Below are positions 35,153 to 44,495 of a DNA stretch of 64,000 nt, in pieces. The DNA comes from Caldisericia bacterium (lineage in GTDB: Bacteria; Caldisericota; Caldisericia; JAAYUI01). The DNA lies in the NCBI GenBank assembly GCA_017999835.1, contig JAGNLA010000002.1, forward strand, positions 124,001 to 188,000. The letters are read 5' to 3'. Position numbers and translations under genes: made by a program. The notes below the pieces were generated by a model. It saw nothing but the letters and a program-made list of their open reading frames with translations. It ran no database searches and had not been told where the DNA came from. The stretch's first letter is position 1. Every line of letters starts with the position of its first letter.

Positions 35153-35644
35153 ATGGAACGCTTTTCAAAACAATTGATTCCCGCATGGCTGTCGCCGCTG
35201 CTTGCCTACTACCTGCTTTTGCCGGCAATTTTGTGGACTGTCACATGGCTGATAAAGCAAATATTGGCAGAACCGCCGATAAACTTCGGCTGGGTCAACT
35301 GGGTGGTCGGACTAGTCATCCTTGCCCCAAACCTTGCCATCTCGGTTTGGTCGCTTGCCACGCTTTTGGGGCATAGAGCAGACAGGCTTGTCGTGACCGG
35401 CCCTTATGCCCACAGCAGAAATCCACTGCCAGCCTCAATGCTTGGCGTCTATTGGGGTGTAGGAATCCTCATCGGATCGCTGATTTTTATCATTGCAGCA
35501 TCGTTTGTGTTTGCCGTAATAGCCTTATACATCATACTTTTTGGAGAAAAGAAGCTCTGCGACAGGTTTGGCAGGGAGTATCTGCTGTACCGGCAGAGGA
35601 CACCGTTTATGATACCGAGAGTAACAAATAGGAGGGACGAATGA
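35153..35644 (+). CDS. Membrane methyltransferase, isoprenylcysteine carboxyl methyltransferase-like
   Basis: 163 residues, about four membrane segments. The catalytic half has the family motif VTGPYAHSRNP, a hydrophobic hairpin, then GEKKLCDRFGREYLLYRQRTP, as in bacterial ICMT/PEMT-like integral-membrane methyltransferases that use S-adenosylmethionine. The substrate in bacteria is mostly unknown. No SD; see the promoter entry. A strong AGGAGG near its end serves the next gene, which overlaps by ATGA. Confidence 0.85.
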   Translation: MERFSKQLIPAWLSPLLAYYLLLPAILWTVTWLIKQILAEPPINFGWVNWVVGLVILAPNLAISVWSLATLLGHRADRLVVTGPYAHSRNPLPASMLGVYWGVGILIGSLIFIIAASFVFAVIALYIILFGEKKLCDRFGREYLLYRQRTPFMIPRVTNRRDE

Positions 35645-36213
35645 GCGATAACACATATTGGTCACCAGTTATCATAGGTGTTTTTTCTGGTTTACTTGGT
35701 GTAATTATTACAAGTGCAGTTAACTTAATCATTGCTACCTTAAACAGAAAAAACCAGAACAAATTAACAATTCGAGAATTAGAATTGAAAGAGAAGATTG
35801 AATATCACAAAATTGCAATCGAACATCTGATGAATAAAGTAAGATATCTGAATGAATGGACTATTGAGTATATAAAAATTAATGAAATTGAGAATATATT
35901 TGAGTTGTACAACAATAGTGAGGATAAAGATATACCTAAAGATACAATTATTCAAGTACAGGTATTATTGACTAATATTAGAGATAATTTAGAAAAAATA
36001 TCGACATATTTATCAGGAGATAAATTAATATCGTTATTTGATATGACCGAAAAAACGATGGTTGAATTAGAAAAAAATATAAGTAGTAACAATTCGAACG
36101 ATTTTAAGAGAAATGCGATTAATTATCTAAAGGATTGTAGAACTTTTATTAATATTGAGGTTTCAACAGCGATAAAAAAAATAGATAAATTGATTGGAAA
36201 ATACATTGAGTAA
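35641..36213 (+). CDS. AT-rich gene for a membrane-anchored coiled-coil protein
   Basis: 190 residues, one membrane segment at about 10-32, then a charged helical region (KLTIRELELKEKIEYHK) likely to form coiled coils to the end. No family recognised. Codon and base use are much more AT-rich than both neighbours and similar to the SIR2 gene. AGGAGG lies 5 nt before the ATG, inside the methyltransferase gene. Probably recently acquired; layout fits a small membrane effector or a structural protein. Confidence 0.7.
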   Translation: MSDNTYWSPVIIGVFSGLLGVIITSAVNLIIATLNRKNQNKLTIRELELKEKIEYHKIAIEHLMNKVRYLNEWTIEYIKINEIENIFELYNNSEDKDIPKDTIIQVQVLLTNIRDNLEKISTYLSGDKLISLFDMTEKTMVELEKNISSNNSNDFKRNAINYLKDCRTFINIEVSTAIKKIDKLIGKYIE

Positions 36214-36251
36214 CTACTTGATAAATAGTCAAATTAGATCATTATATTCAT

Positions 36252-37250
36252 ATGAACTTCTTTGAACTGGACATTATGGCATTGCAGGAGTGGATGGTAA
36301 ACCACGGCATGGAAAAATACCGCGCAAAGCAGGTGATGTCATGGGTCTGGGACAAAGGCGTTCTTGATCCTCTCCAGATGACCAACCTGCCTGAATCTGA
36401 CAGAAACCAGCTGCGCGAGATATTTTCTAGCATGCCGGTTGTTGAAAAGGCAGTACGCTCCAGGGACACTTCAAGAAAAGTGCTCATAGGCTTCCCTGAC
36501 GGCAAAAAGGTTGAGATGGTGCTGATGAAATCAGTCGGCCACCTGACCCTTTGCGTTTCAACGCAGGTCGGTTGCGCGTTTTCCTGCAAGTTCTGCCAGT
36601 CCGGCAAGGAAGGGCTCGAACGAAACCTGACAGCAGGAGAGATCATCGCCCAGGTCGCCCTTTGCAACCCACGCCCACGAAATCTTGTTTTTATGGGCAT
36701 CGGTGAACCATTTGCCAACTGGGACAACTTCCTTAAAGCTGTAAAAAGACTCAACAAGGAAGCTGGATTCTCCATGAGGCACATGACCGTTTCAACGATA
36801 GGTGTGCCTGGCAAGATCATGATGGTGGCAAAGGAATTGCCACAAATCAAACTTGCCATCTCGCTCCACGCGCCAAGGCAGGCAACCCGCGAACGCATAA
36901 TGCCAAAAGCGGCAAAAACAATGAAACTCAAGGACTTGATGGCTGACGTGAAAGACTACGTGGCAGCCACAAAAAACCGCATAACATTTGAATATATAAT
37001 GATCTCCAAAGTCAACGACTCGGTTGACGACGCAATAGCGCTCTCCGACATGCTTGCTGGACTTCCATGCCTGATAAACCTTATTCCATACAACGAAACC
37101 GAAGGTTCGGAATTCCATCCTTCCTCTCCCCAGGCTATTCGAAAATTCCTCGAGCTCATTCGCAGCGAGGGGTATGACGCAACAGTTCGAAAATCTCTGG
37201 GCTTAAGTGAGAATGCCGCCTGTGGCCAGCTCAAAGCGTCGCAAGATTAG
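36252..37250 (+). CDS. rlmN: Radical-SAM rRNA/tRNA adenine C2-methyltransferase RlmN
   Basis: 332 residues. The Fe-S cluster ligands are C108, C112 and C115 (GCAFSCKFC), preceded by TLCVSTQVGC. Both mechanistic cysteines are visible, the C-terminal one in RKSLGLSENAACGQL. LVFMGIGEP is the SAM-binding GGE-like motif. RlmN methylates A2503 of 23S rRNA and A37 of some tRNAs. The 3' end overlaps mltG by 44 nt in another frame. Confidence 0.93.
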   Translation: MNFFELDIMALQEWMVNHGMEKYRAKQVMSWVWDKGVLDPLQMTNLPESDRNQLREIFSSMPVVEKAVRSRDTSRKVLIGFPDGKKVEMVLMKSVGHLTLCVSTQVGCAFSCKFCQSGKEGLERNLTAGEIIAQVALCNPRPRNLVFMGIGEPFANWDNFLKAVKRLNKEAGFSMRHMTVSTIGVPGKIMMVAKELPQIKLAISLHAPRQATRERIMPKAAKTMKLKDLMADVKDYVAATKNRITFEYIMISKVNDSVDDAIALSDMLAGLPCLINLIPYNETEGSEFHPSSPQAIRKFLELIRSEGYDATVRKSLGLSENAACGQLKASQD

Positions 37251-38271
37251 ACCGTTCCTGGCCTGGCTAGGATTTTTAGCAATCTTTGCCGGTCTGTGTG
37301 CTGTCATTTTTTTCACCTACGCAAACTCGGTCATCACAAGACCTTTTGGTGAACCTCCTTTCCCAAAGCAGATAAAAGTTGAAAAGGGTGAAACTCCACA
37401 GATGATTGCTGACAAGCTCGATGAAAACGGCGTCATCAACTCAAAATGGTTCTTCCTCTACGAAGTGCGCAAGCAAAACGCAGGACCGACCCTTCAGGCT
37501 GGTATATTCATCTTTGACAAACCTTACGACATCAGGCAGGTAATCGTCAAGCTCCAGACCGAAGGCAAGCTGCCGGCAAAGGTCATCACCATCCCCGAAG
37601 GCTCCACCATCGCCCAAATTGACACCAAAATAACCGAGAAGCTTGGCAAAAAAACAGCTTTCAGGGAAATTGCCTTATCGGGCAAGAAAAAATATCCGTT
37701 CAAATTCTCAGACACGATAACAACCGATTCGCTTGAGGGTTATCTCTTTCCGGACACCTACCAGTTCGACAGCCTGGAACCGGGCATCGTCATCAAAACC
37801 CAGCTCAAACGGTTCGAGGAAATGTTTGACGCCAAAATGGTTGCCCGTTGCAAGGAACTTGGAAAGACAGTCCATGAAATTGTGACTCTGGCCTCTATCA
37901 TAGAAAAAGAGGGGGCAAACGCCGACGAAATGCCCATCGTCTCATCAGTGTTCTGGAACAGGATGCGCGACGGTTGGATGCTCCAGTCCGACCCGACGCT
38001 GATGTACGTCCTGGACAAGCACGACAAGGTGCTGACTCTTGAAGAGATGGCCATGGACAACCCTTACAACACCTACAAAAACCTCGGCTTGCCACCAGGA
38101 CCGATCTGCAACCCTGGCAAAACCGCGCTCATGGCTGCACTCTACCCCAAGGACACAAAATATTTCTTCTTTGTTGGGGATGGCAAAGGCCACACCGACT
38201 TTTCTGAAACCCAGTACGAGCACGAGCAAAAGATGGAAAAGTATTGGGGAAACTATAAGATACAGCAGTAG
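37207..38271 (+). CDS. mltG: Endolytic murein transglycosylase MltG
   Basis: 354 residues from GTG 37207 (ATG 37213 is equally possible; SD weak). A basic N-terminus is followed by one membrane segment (about 15-40), a LysM-like region with KGETPQMIADKL, then the YceG core: SLEGYLFPDTY, the catalytic Glu in LASIIEKEG, SDPTLMY and GLPPGPICNPG. It cuts nascent glycan strands outside the membrane. Start lies within rlmN. Confidence 0.93.
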   Translation: MRMPPVASSKRRKIRPFLAWLGFLAIFAGLCAVIFFTYANSVITRPFGEPPFPKQIKVEKGETPQMIADKLDENGVINSKWFFLYEVRKQNAGPTLQAGIFIFDKPYDIRQVIVKLQTEGKLPAKVITIPEGSTIAQIDTKITEKLGKKTAFREIALSGKKKYPFKFSDTITTDSLEGYLFPDTYQFDSLEPGIVIKTQLKRFEEMFDAKMVARCKELGKTVHEIVTLASIIEKEGANADEMPIVSSVFWNRMRDGWMLQSDPTLMYVLDKHDKVLTLEEMAMDNPYNTYKNLGLPPGPICNPGKTALMAALYPKDTKYFFFVGDGKGHTDFSETQYEHEQKMEKYWGNYKIQQ

Positions 38272-38273
38272 AA

Positions 38274-38912
38274 TTATATTTCAATCCATTGTGACAACAT
38301 TGTGTTCAACGCTAAAAGAACAACCAATGTTAGCAATACAGACATAATTATAAATACTATTCTTATGTTTTTACTCCATTCATATAAAATGTTTTTTCTA
38401 TAATGTTCCAAGTTAATTCTATTATTGAACGCTAACCAGAAATCATCACTGAATTCCTTCGATCGCAATGGTATATTGTATAATCCGAGTTTGTCCTCAA
38501 TGGCTCTGATATACAAAACCGTTGTTTCATGATAAAGTCTGTTTTTATGGATAGAGGTTATTAATGGGATATATATCAACCAAGAAAATATACAAACTAA
38601 TATTAAACCAAAGAAAGCATAAGAATTATCTTTAAATGCACTTATTAAAGCAACTGCAATGGTCATTATTCCAGATGTAATTGCATATGTCTGTGTTTGA
38701 ATCAAATGAAATTCTTCATTATTTTTCAAATATACATTTATCATAGCATTGTACTGATTTATGATTAAATTCAGCTTTTGTTCGGTTGCTGGATCTGCCA
38801 TATCCAAATTTGAATACAATAATGGGTCTGAATCTGTATAGCATTTTTTTAAGTCATGCAGCGAACCTTTGGCTTTTTTTTCTAATATTAACTCTTTAAA
38901 ACTTCTATCCAT
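38274..38912 (-). CDS. Three-TM membrane protein, paralogue A (AT-rich pair)
   Basis: 212 residues from ATG 38912 (GGAGG 6 nt upstream). The N-terminal part is helical (KGSLHDLKKCYTD, YLKNNEEFHLIQTQT). Two membrane segments lie near 90-145, then NRLYHETTVLYIRAIEDKLGLYNIPLR, then a third membrane segment near the end. Closely related to the next gene. The layout recalls RipA-like or SLATT-type membrane proteins, but I cannot confirm a family. AT-rich compared with the mltG gene it faces. Confidence 0.72.
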   Translation of the reverse strand: MDRSFKELILEKKAKGSLHDLKKCYTDSDPLLYSNLDMADPATEQKLNLIINQYNAMINVYLKNNEEFHLIQTQTYAITSGIMTIAVALISAFKDNSYAFFGLILVCIFSWLIYIPLITSIHKNRLYHETTVLYIRAIEDKLGLYNIPLRSKEFSDDFWLAFNNRINLEHYRKNILYEWSKNIRIVFIIMSVLLTLVVLLALNTMLSQWIEI

Positions 38913-39032
38913 ACGTTTCCTCCACAAAAAAATACATCCAGAGAGGATTATGGGCTTTATCGGTTAAGCAGGTAATAAATAAATGTATTTGCCAAATTTA
39001 CATTTGTCAAATAGGTTATTTTTACAGAGATT

Positions 39033-39647
39033 TTAAAAAAACAAAGGTAGCAGCTCTAACAGAAGTAGTGCAAATATAAAAATCGGAATCATATAAACAA
39101 CAATAAATACAGCCAATTTCCAATATTCTCCTTCTTTTTTTGTTGCAAACCGGCCTTCGTTATCTTTAATTAACTTTCTTAGGTTCTCGTGCAATTCAGA
39201 TGCCCTCAGAGGAATGTTTTGGAGCTCAAAGTTGTTTTCAATGGATCTTATAACAAAGGATGTGTACTTATGAAATAATCTACTTTTATTTATGCTATTA
39301 GCCATTGAGAATGCTGTGATGAAGGAAAAGAGAACTAAAAAGGATTGAAAGACGACAGCAGCCCAGAAGTTGACCTGTAAAACTGCGATAGAGAGGAACG
39401 CAAAAAAAGTGTAGAGAGCGACATTGAGCGTTAGTTGTGTTTGGATTTTCCTGTATTCATCGTGATTTTTCAGGTAAACATCAAACAATGCCCTATACTG
39501 AACCAGCAACACCTCTCTTTTGAACGGGTCAGTTATGATTTCCTTATAATTTACAGGCTTATCCGTGTAAAGGTTGTGAAGATCTTTAAGGTCGCCCTTC
39601 CAGCCATCTTTATAGAATTGTTCGAACTGGTTATCAGTATCTGTCAT
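39033..39647 (-). CDS. Three-TM membrane protein, paralogue B (AT-rich pair)
   Basis: 204 residues from ATG 39647. It aligns with paralogue A along most of its length: KGDLKDLHNLYTD, YLKNHDEYRKIQTQ, SRLFHKYTSFVIRSIENNFELQNIPLR, with two membrane segments mid-protein and one near the end. It is transcribed ahead of paralogue A with a 120-nt gap. No SD; the promoter hexamer lies 7 nt before the ATG. Confidence 0.72.
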   Translation of the reverse strand: MTDTDNQFEQFYKDGWKGDLKDLHNLYTDKPVNYKEIITDPFKREVLLVQYRALFDVYLKNHDEYRKIQTQLTLNVALYTFFAFLSIAVLQVNFWAAVVFQSFLVLFSFITAFSMANSINKSRLFHKYTSFVIRSIENNFELQNIPLRASELHENLRKLIKDNEGRFATKKEGEYWKLAVFIVVYMIPIFIFALLLLELLPLFF

Positions 39648-39654
39648 GCGCAAA

Positions 39655-39682
39655 TTTGTACTATTATTGCAAAGAAAGTCAA
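39655..39682 (-). promoter_or_regulatory. Leaderless-type promoter of the three-TM pair
   Basis: TTGACT (39682-39677), 16-bp spacer, TACAAA (39660-39655), then 7 nt to ATG 39647. No SD. Confidence 0.5.
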
Positions 39683-39767
39683 CGTCATTTCCAAACTAGG
39701 GATAGATTATCGGTTAAGTCCCTTCACGAAAATGGTAAAATCCGTCAAACGTTTTCCGAAATTTCCT

Positions 39768-39773
39768 TATAAT
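39768..39773 (+). promoter_or_regulatory. -10 element directly before the AraC-type gene
   Basis: Perfect TATAAT, 7 nt before ATG 39781. The -35 region is weak and no SD is present, so the messenger may be leaderless. Confidence 0.4.
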
Positions 39774-39780
39774 GTTTGCC

Positions 39781-41112
39781 ATGAACGTTTACGAGCGGAT
39801 GCAAAGGGTCATCGACGAGATTGAGGCAAGGATAGAAGACGGGCAAAACCTTGACGGTGTCTGCGAAGTTTCCGGTTTTTCACAAACGCATTGCTACCGG
39901 CTGTTTGGCGCGCTGTGTGGTCGGTCAATTGCCGAATACGCCAGGTTGCGCCAGCTTTCACGGTCTGTCGAACTGCTAACTGGCTCAAACCTCTCAATCA
40001 TAGAAATCGCCCTTTCGTGTGGCTATGAAAGCCAGGAAGCGTTCACCAGGGCTTTCAAGTCTGAGCTGGGTTCCACGCCTGGAAAAGTCAGGTCAGGAGC
40101 CGAGAAGGTAAAGACACTTGAAAAACTCGATTTTTTTGAGAAATACTTCGACAAGCAATCCCGAACTGTCTACACCGACCCGAAAATCAAAGTCATCAGG
40201 GAATTGCCGGAGATGACCGTTGCATCGTTTGTGTGCCACGGTATCCACCCTGAGATGATGTCGCTTGAGAAAATGCGCGCCTGGGCTGACTCACACGCCA
40301 TCCTTGACCTGCCATACCGTATATTTGGGTTCAACAACCCCAACCCGTCAAAGGGAAATCCTGAATACGGCTACGAAGTGTGGATAACCATACCACAAGA
40401 CTTTGCCTGTGATGATGCCACAATCAAGGTCATTCCGCCAAAAACATACGCTATCATGGAAGCCACCCTTTCAGAAATAGAGATTTCCTGGAGGCATTTT
40501 GCCAAATGGCTCAACCTGGGGAAATATGAGTATGGCGGCGGGGATTGCCTCGAAGAACACCTGACCGACATGGAAGATTGGGGCAAAAAAGAGATGGAGT
40601 TTGACCTTTATCTGCCTGTCAGACCCAAACGGATAATGGTTGAAAATAGAAAGGAGTCAGAAATGGCTGAAGTTTATGAAACCGATATGGAAGGTTTTGA
40701 CGTGGCAACCTACTGCCACAAGAGTTCGTCACCAGAAAATGAAGGCTGGGGCATCATCGGAAAGTGGGCAAAGGAACAGGGGTTGTTGGATAAACCAGAC
40801 ACGATGGTGTTTGGCTTTGACAATCCCAGCCCGGACGGCAAAAATCCAGTCTATGGCTACGAGTATTGGATAAGGATTCCAGATGGTTTCAACGTCCCGG
40901 AGCCTTTTGGGAAAAGACATTTCAAGGGTGGACACTTTGCCTGTCTGGAAACTGATGTTCCACACGTAGGCCCCGACTGGAAACGCCTTGTGCGCTGGAT
41001 AGAGGACAACGGCAGAGAGTGGGCAGGCTGCGACTGTCTGGAACGCTCCTACATCGGCACAACCGAAAAAGGCGACATAAAGCTGATAGTCATGGCACCG
41101 ATAAAGAAATAA
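39781..41112 (+). CDS. AraC-family regulator with two GyrI-like effector-binding domains
   Basis: 443 residues from ATG 39781. Residues 1-105 are an AraC-type double HTH (NLDGVCEVSGFSQTHCYRLF, then SIIEIALSCGYESQEAFTRAFK). Two GyrI-like small-molecule-binding domains follow, each with the NPNPSKGNPEYGYEVWI / NPSPDGKNPVYGYEYWI motif and an ACLETDV / AIMEATL strand. One such domain is usual (Rob/SoxS-like BmrR type); two are unusual. Probably senses a small ligand. No clear target operon next to it. A remnant of its 3' end lies at 44.6 kb. Confidence 0.88.
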   Translation: MNVYERMQRVIDEIEARIEDGQNLDGVCEVSGFSQTHCYRLFGALCGRSIAEYARLRQLSRSVELLTGSNLSIIEIALSCGYESQEAFTRAFKSELGSTPGKVRSGAEKVKTLEKLDFFEKYFDKQSRTVYTDPKIKVIRELPEMTVASFVCHGIHPEMMSLEKMRAWADSHAILDLPYRIFGFNNPNPSKGNPEYGYEVWITIPQDFACDDATIKVIPPKTYAIMEATLSEIEISWRHFAKWLNLGKYEYGGGDCLEEHLTDMEDWGKKEMEFDLYLPVRPKRIMVENRKESEMAEVYETDMEGFDVATYCHKSSSPENEGWGIIGKWAKEQGLLDKPDTMVFGFDNPSPDGKNPVYGYEYWIRIPDGFNVPEPFGKRHFKGGHFACLETDVPHVGPDWKRLVRWIEDNGREWAGCDCLERSYIGTTEKGDIKLIVMAPIKK

Positions 41113-41127
41113 CTGCTTTACAAAACA

Positions 41128-41163
41128 AACAAACCGGAAACCAAAAGGGTCTCCGGTTTGTTC
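41128..41163. terminator. Hairpin between convergent genes
   Basis: ACAAACCGGAAACC (41129-41142) pairs with GGTCTCCGGTTTGT (41148-41161) with one mismatch and a 5-nt loop. The T tract is short, so termination is likely but not certain. Confidence 0.6.
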
Positions 41164-41183
41164 AAGTCCGTAAAATTAGGCTA

Positions 41184-44100
41184 TTATTCTGCCTGGGGAT
41201 ACTCTACTGTTGCCGTTTTTGTATCCTTATCCCATAAAATGCCTGCTCCGAGAGCATTACCAACAAACCTTAGTGGTACAAGGGTTTTGTTTGAAACTAT
41301 GACTGGCGGACCTGGCATCTGGACCTGGCTTCCATTTATTTTTGCCATTTTGTTGCCTATCCAGATTTCTACTGTGTTTGGGAATAGAATATATGTAACT
41401 TTCTTCTCCTTTGCGTCCCAATTGACAGTGGCACCGAGCTGGTCACCAATAAACCTCATGGGAACGTAGGTCGAACCCTTGACCATCTGGGCTGGAGCCT
41501 GCAAAGGAAACACGTTACCCTCATAATCCTTTGCAGTCATCGAACCAAGGGTAAGGAAGAACTTTACATATTTGGAAACTGGTACGATCTTTGATGTACT
41601 GTATCCGCAATCGTTTGTTGCAACTATCTTTAGGTTTGGAATTGGTTTGTCAGATGGCATTGTTAGTTCAAAACTGCCATCTGGCGCTACATCACATTTT
41701 GGTTCTATGGTTGCACCTGGATCAGTCTGGCCTTTGACCGTCACCGTTTTGTTTTTCCACAAAACCTTTTTTGTGAGTATGTCAAGCTTGGGCTCTGTCT
41801 GCCCGCTTACGAATGTTCCGGACTGGATTTGAGAAAGCAAGCCATTTTCATTAATGAATACAATATCTAGTTTGTGCTCAGATTTGTCCAGGTTGTCAAC
41901 CATTAAAGAATTGCCTGATTGCCAGTCTTGGGCAACCTTGCCGTCCAGCCTGTAAAGATATGGATAATTGTTGAGCCATGAAAATGAATATTTGTTACTT
42001 TTTGAACATCGGTCAAACTCTAATCTCTCGGGAGCGATAAATTCTTTGCCTTTGCCATCATAGATTTGTGTTTGTTTCCAACTTTCAAACAGGTTCGGAG
42101 TTCTTCTGAGAATGCGCAAATCAGCCATTTTGTCTGAAAGGTCAAGGATGATCCTTTTTGAGCTTCCAAGGCTCTCTGACGGCACTTCGATGTTGGCAAA
42201 TTTGAACTCCTTTTCGTCAAATCCATCATAAGACAGGTTGTAGCCTTTGGGGATGTCGAAGGTTAGCGGGTATCTGCAGTCATAAACCTTTGCAGTACTC
42301 TCCATCCATGGAATTTTCAAAAAATCAGGTTTAGGAGGAATAAGCGCTCCATTCGCCATGCTTCTGTATGCAGTTTCAAAACAGCTATCGGATCTAAAGA
42401 AATAGCCAGTCCAGGTCAAATCTTTTGGTATTTTGCTTTCTGAAGCCAGGTCAAGTATAAGCGCCTGGTGATAGTTCTTTGGGTTGGGTGAGCATGAAGT
42501 CATAGAAAACTCACCCATCATCTTGAGGGTATACCATTCAAGATACGATCCGCCAACACATTTTGCCGGCATCGCCGGCAAAGCTTCTGGTGCAAAATTG
42601 CTTATGGCTCTGGGACCGACCAAAATAACCGATGATGTTTCGTTGTCCTCTGAAGAGCTTGTGGAAACGTTCACACCTGCAAGTTTTGCCCACTCTTCAG
42701 CTTTTTGCGAGAATTCCTCGTCAAGGCAAATTACTGTTGGCTTTCGCCATTTCAATATTGCATCAACTGTTGACGTTCCCATTGTGTGATATGTAGTGTT
42801 CTTATCGTGGATTAGGCTTTTCCATGTCAGGTTCTCAAGACCCACACATTGTTTGGTCAATGCATATACGTTTTTTCCAGATGGGTTTGTAAATTCCTCT
42901 GATGTCCCATCGGAATAATAAACCATTACTCTGATAGGTAGTTTGCTGTTTCCCTTGTTATCAAATGATAGCTTGTCAGTTACGGTTCCATCTGTATTTT
43001 TCTGTTTGATGATGTCAATTACTGGTATGGGGACATCAGTCGAATCAAAATAGACCCGCCAAAAATCATCAAGTGGCTTGCCATAAGCTTTTTCCATGAT
43101 TTGTTTGAATATCTGCTGGGAACATCGCGGTCGATTGTCCGGATCCTGACCATCTTTTAGGACATAGGCATCAATCACCTCTCTTATTCCATTCTGAAAA
43201 GCCTCCTCTCCGACCCACGATTTAAGGCAGTTGAGTACCAGCCCTCCCTTGTAATAGGTAATGGGAAAAGAATCAGCAGACGTCGAACTGGAAAGGGGTG
43301 CACCACCAACGCAATACTTCCAGTACAAGTTTTCTTCATTGGCAATGACATAATTGTAATAACCCAGCCCAACTCGTTTTTCACAGAACAGGAATGAGGA
43401 GAATTCAGCAAAAGCTTCGCTCATGAATCTGCTATGGGGCTTTTCCCTTATTCCACAAACACCATCACCTCCCCACCATGACACATGAGCCATTTCATGG
43501 GCAAGGAATTCTGGCATGAAGAATTGTTTTGTAAGATACGGCGCATCAATTGCAAATCCACCTTCGCAGCCAAAGCCTTGACCAGGAGTACACCTTATTT
43601 GGGCCACAAAGTAGTCACCTTTTGACTGGTGATTGAAGTGTTCGCCAAAAAACTCAAGGCATGATGCGCCATACTCGGCTATAAATGGACCGTCACCCTT
43701 GGAGTCCTTGAATGAGTATATTCTTATGTTGGAATCCCCAACAGTCTTTTTTATCATTTCATATTCACCACCAAGAACCCTGTATCCAAAAGGCGCATCG
43801 GTTCTGGACAAGAATTTGTACCTGCCATTGGGGCTTGGCTTGTCTCTGTACTCTTCAGGAACATAGTTTCCGCATAGATACCAGTTTGGTGGCACCGACA
43901 TGTCCATATCAAAATCAACAACATCGGTAAAATCAAAGTTATCAGGCAGAAAGTACCAGTTGTTAAACAAATGGAATCCGTCAACTCCACAGTATGTCCA
44001 GATTTCGGCTTTATTATAATAACTTGGCGGTATGTACATTTTGTAATGATACTTAATTCTTATGGTATGAGTTCCAGGCTTTAATGTCCTGTCTTCAAGG

Positions 44101-44495
44101 AAATCCAGGATATTCCCTTCGTAATCATAGAAATGGAACTTGATTGGGATATTGTCAATAAGGATCTCAAAAATCTTTATCTGCCAGACGACGTTGTACC
44201 AACGCTTCTCTAGTTGATATTCCTCATCTACTGAAAAAGTTGATGAGACATCACACTCCATGACTCCGTACTTTGCTTCCTGTACAGAAACTTCTATTTT
44301 TGCTTTGATTTTGGAAAATACTGGCGTTACTCCAAGTAAAGCCTTTTTTGGTTTGAAGAACTCGTCATATCTGTCAAATATTCTAAGTTTCTCATATCTC
44401 GGTTTTTCATTTGTTATTGGTCTGTTCAACCCATAAGCAGGGAAGCATGAAACAACAATAGCTACCATGGTAATCAAAAATGTCAATCTCCTCAT
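41184..44495 (-). CDS. Secreted M1-like metallopeptidase with copper-amine-oxidase-N-like domain
   Basis: 1103 residues from ATG 44495 (GGAGG 5 nt upstream), then a signal peptide ending near CFPAYG. Residues 60-500 follow the M1 gluzincin plan: HEMAH at 333-337 and a downstream Glu in SEAFAEF (E360, spacing a little longer than the usual 18), then YYKGGLVL. The GAMEN exopeptidase motif is absent, so aminopeptidase activity is uncertain. A Glucodextran_B/Ig-like stretch lies near 900-980, and residues about 985-1100 have the YVPMRFIGDQLGA / LVPLRFVGNALGA pair. Surface-bound peptidase is the best guess. Confidence 0.85.
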   Translation of the reverse strand: MRRLTFLITMVAIVVSCFPAYGLNRPITNEKPRYEKLRIFDRYDEFFKPKKALLGVTPVFSKIKAKIEVSVQEAKYGVMECDVSSTFSVDEEYQLEKRWYNVVWQIKIFEILIDNIPIKFHFYDYEGNILDFLEDRTLKPGTHTIRIKYHYKMYIPPSYYNKAEIWTYCGVDGFHLFNNWYFLPDNFDFTDVVDFDMDMSVPPNWYLCGNYVPEEYRDKPSPNGRYKFLSRTDAPFGYRVLGGEYEMIKKTVGDSNIRIYSFKDSKGDGPFIAEYGASCLEFFGEHFNHQSKGDYFVAQIRCTPGQGFGCEGGFAIDAPYLTKQFFMPEFLAHEMAHVSWWGGDGVCGIREKPHSRFMSEAFAEFSSFLFCEKRVGLGYYNYVIANEENLYWKYCVGGAPLSSSTSADSFPITYYKGGLVLNCLKSWVGEEAFQNGIREVIDAYVLKDGQDPDNRPRCSQQIFKQIMEKAYGKPLDDFWRVYFDSTDVPIPVIDIIKQKNTDGTVTDKLSFDNKGNSKLPIRVMVYYSDGTSEEFTNPSGKNVYALTKQCVGLENLTWKSLIHDKNTTYHTMGTSTVDAILKWRKPTVICLDEEFSQKAEEWAKLAGVNVSTSSSEDNETSSVILVGPRAISNFAPEALPAMPAKCVGGSYLEWYTLKMMGEFSMTSCSPNPKNYHQALILDLASESKIPKDLTWTGYFFRSDSCFETAYRSMANGALIPPKPDFLKIPWMESTAKVYDCRYPLTFDIPKGYNLSYDGFDEKEFKFANIEVPSESLGSSKRIILDLSDKMADLRILRRTPNLFESWKQTQIYDGKGKEFIAPERLEFDRCSKSNKYSFSWLNNYPYLYRLDGKVAQDWQSGNSLMVDNLDKSEHKLDIVFINENGLLSQIQSGTFVSGQTEPKLDILTKKVLWKNKTVTVKGQTDPGATIEPKCDVAPDGSFELTMPSDKPIPNLKIVATNDCGYSTSKIVPVSKYVKFFLTLGSMTAKDYEGNVFPLQAPAQMVKGSTYVPMRFIGDQLGATVNWDAKEKKVTYILFPNTVEIWIGNKMAKINGSQVQMPGPPVIVSNKTLVPLRFVGNALGAGILWDKDTKTATVEYPQAE

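Noticed and set aside
35619-36214. GAGTAAC direct repeats flanking the AT-rich gene
   Set aside because: A 7-bp match in AT-rich DNA is likely by chance, and one copy lies inside the neighbouring coding sequence.
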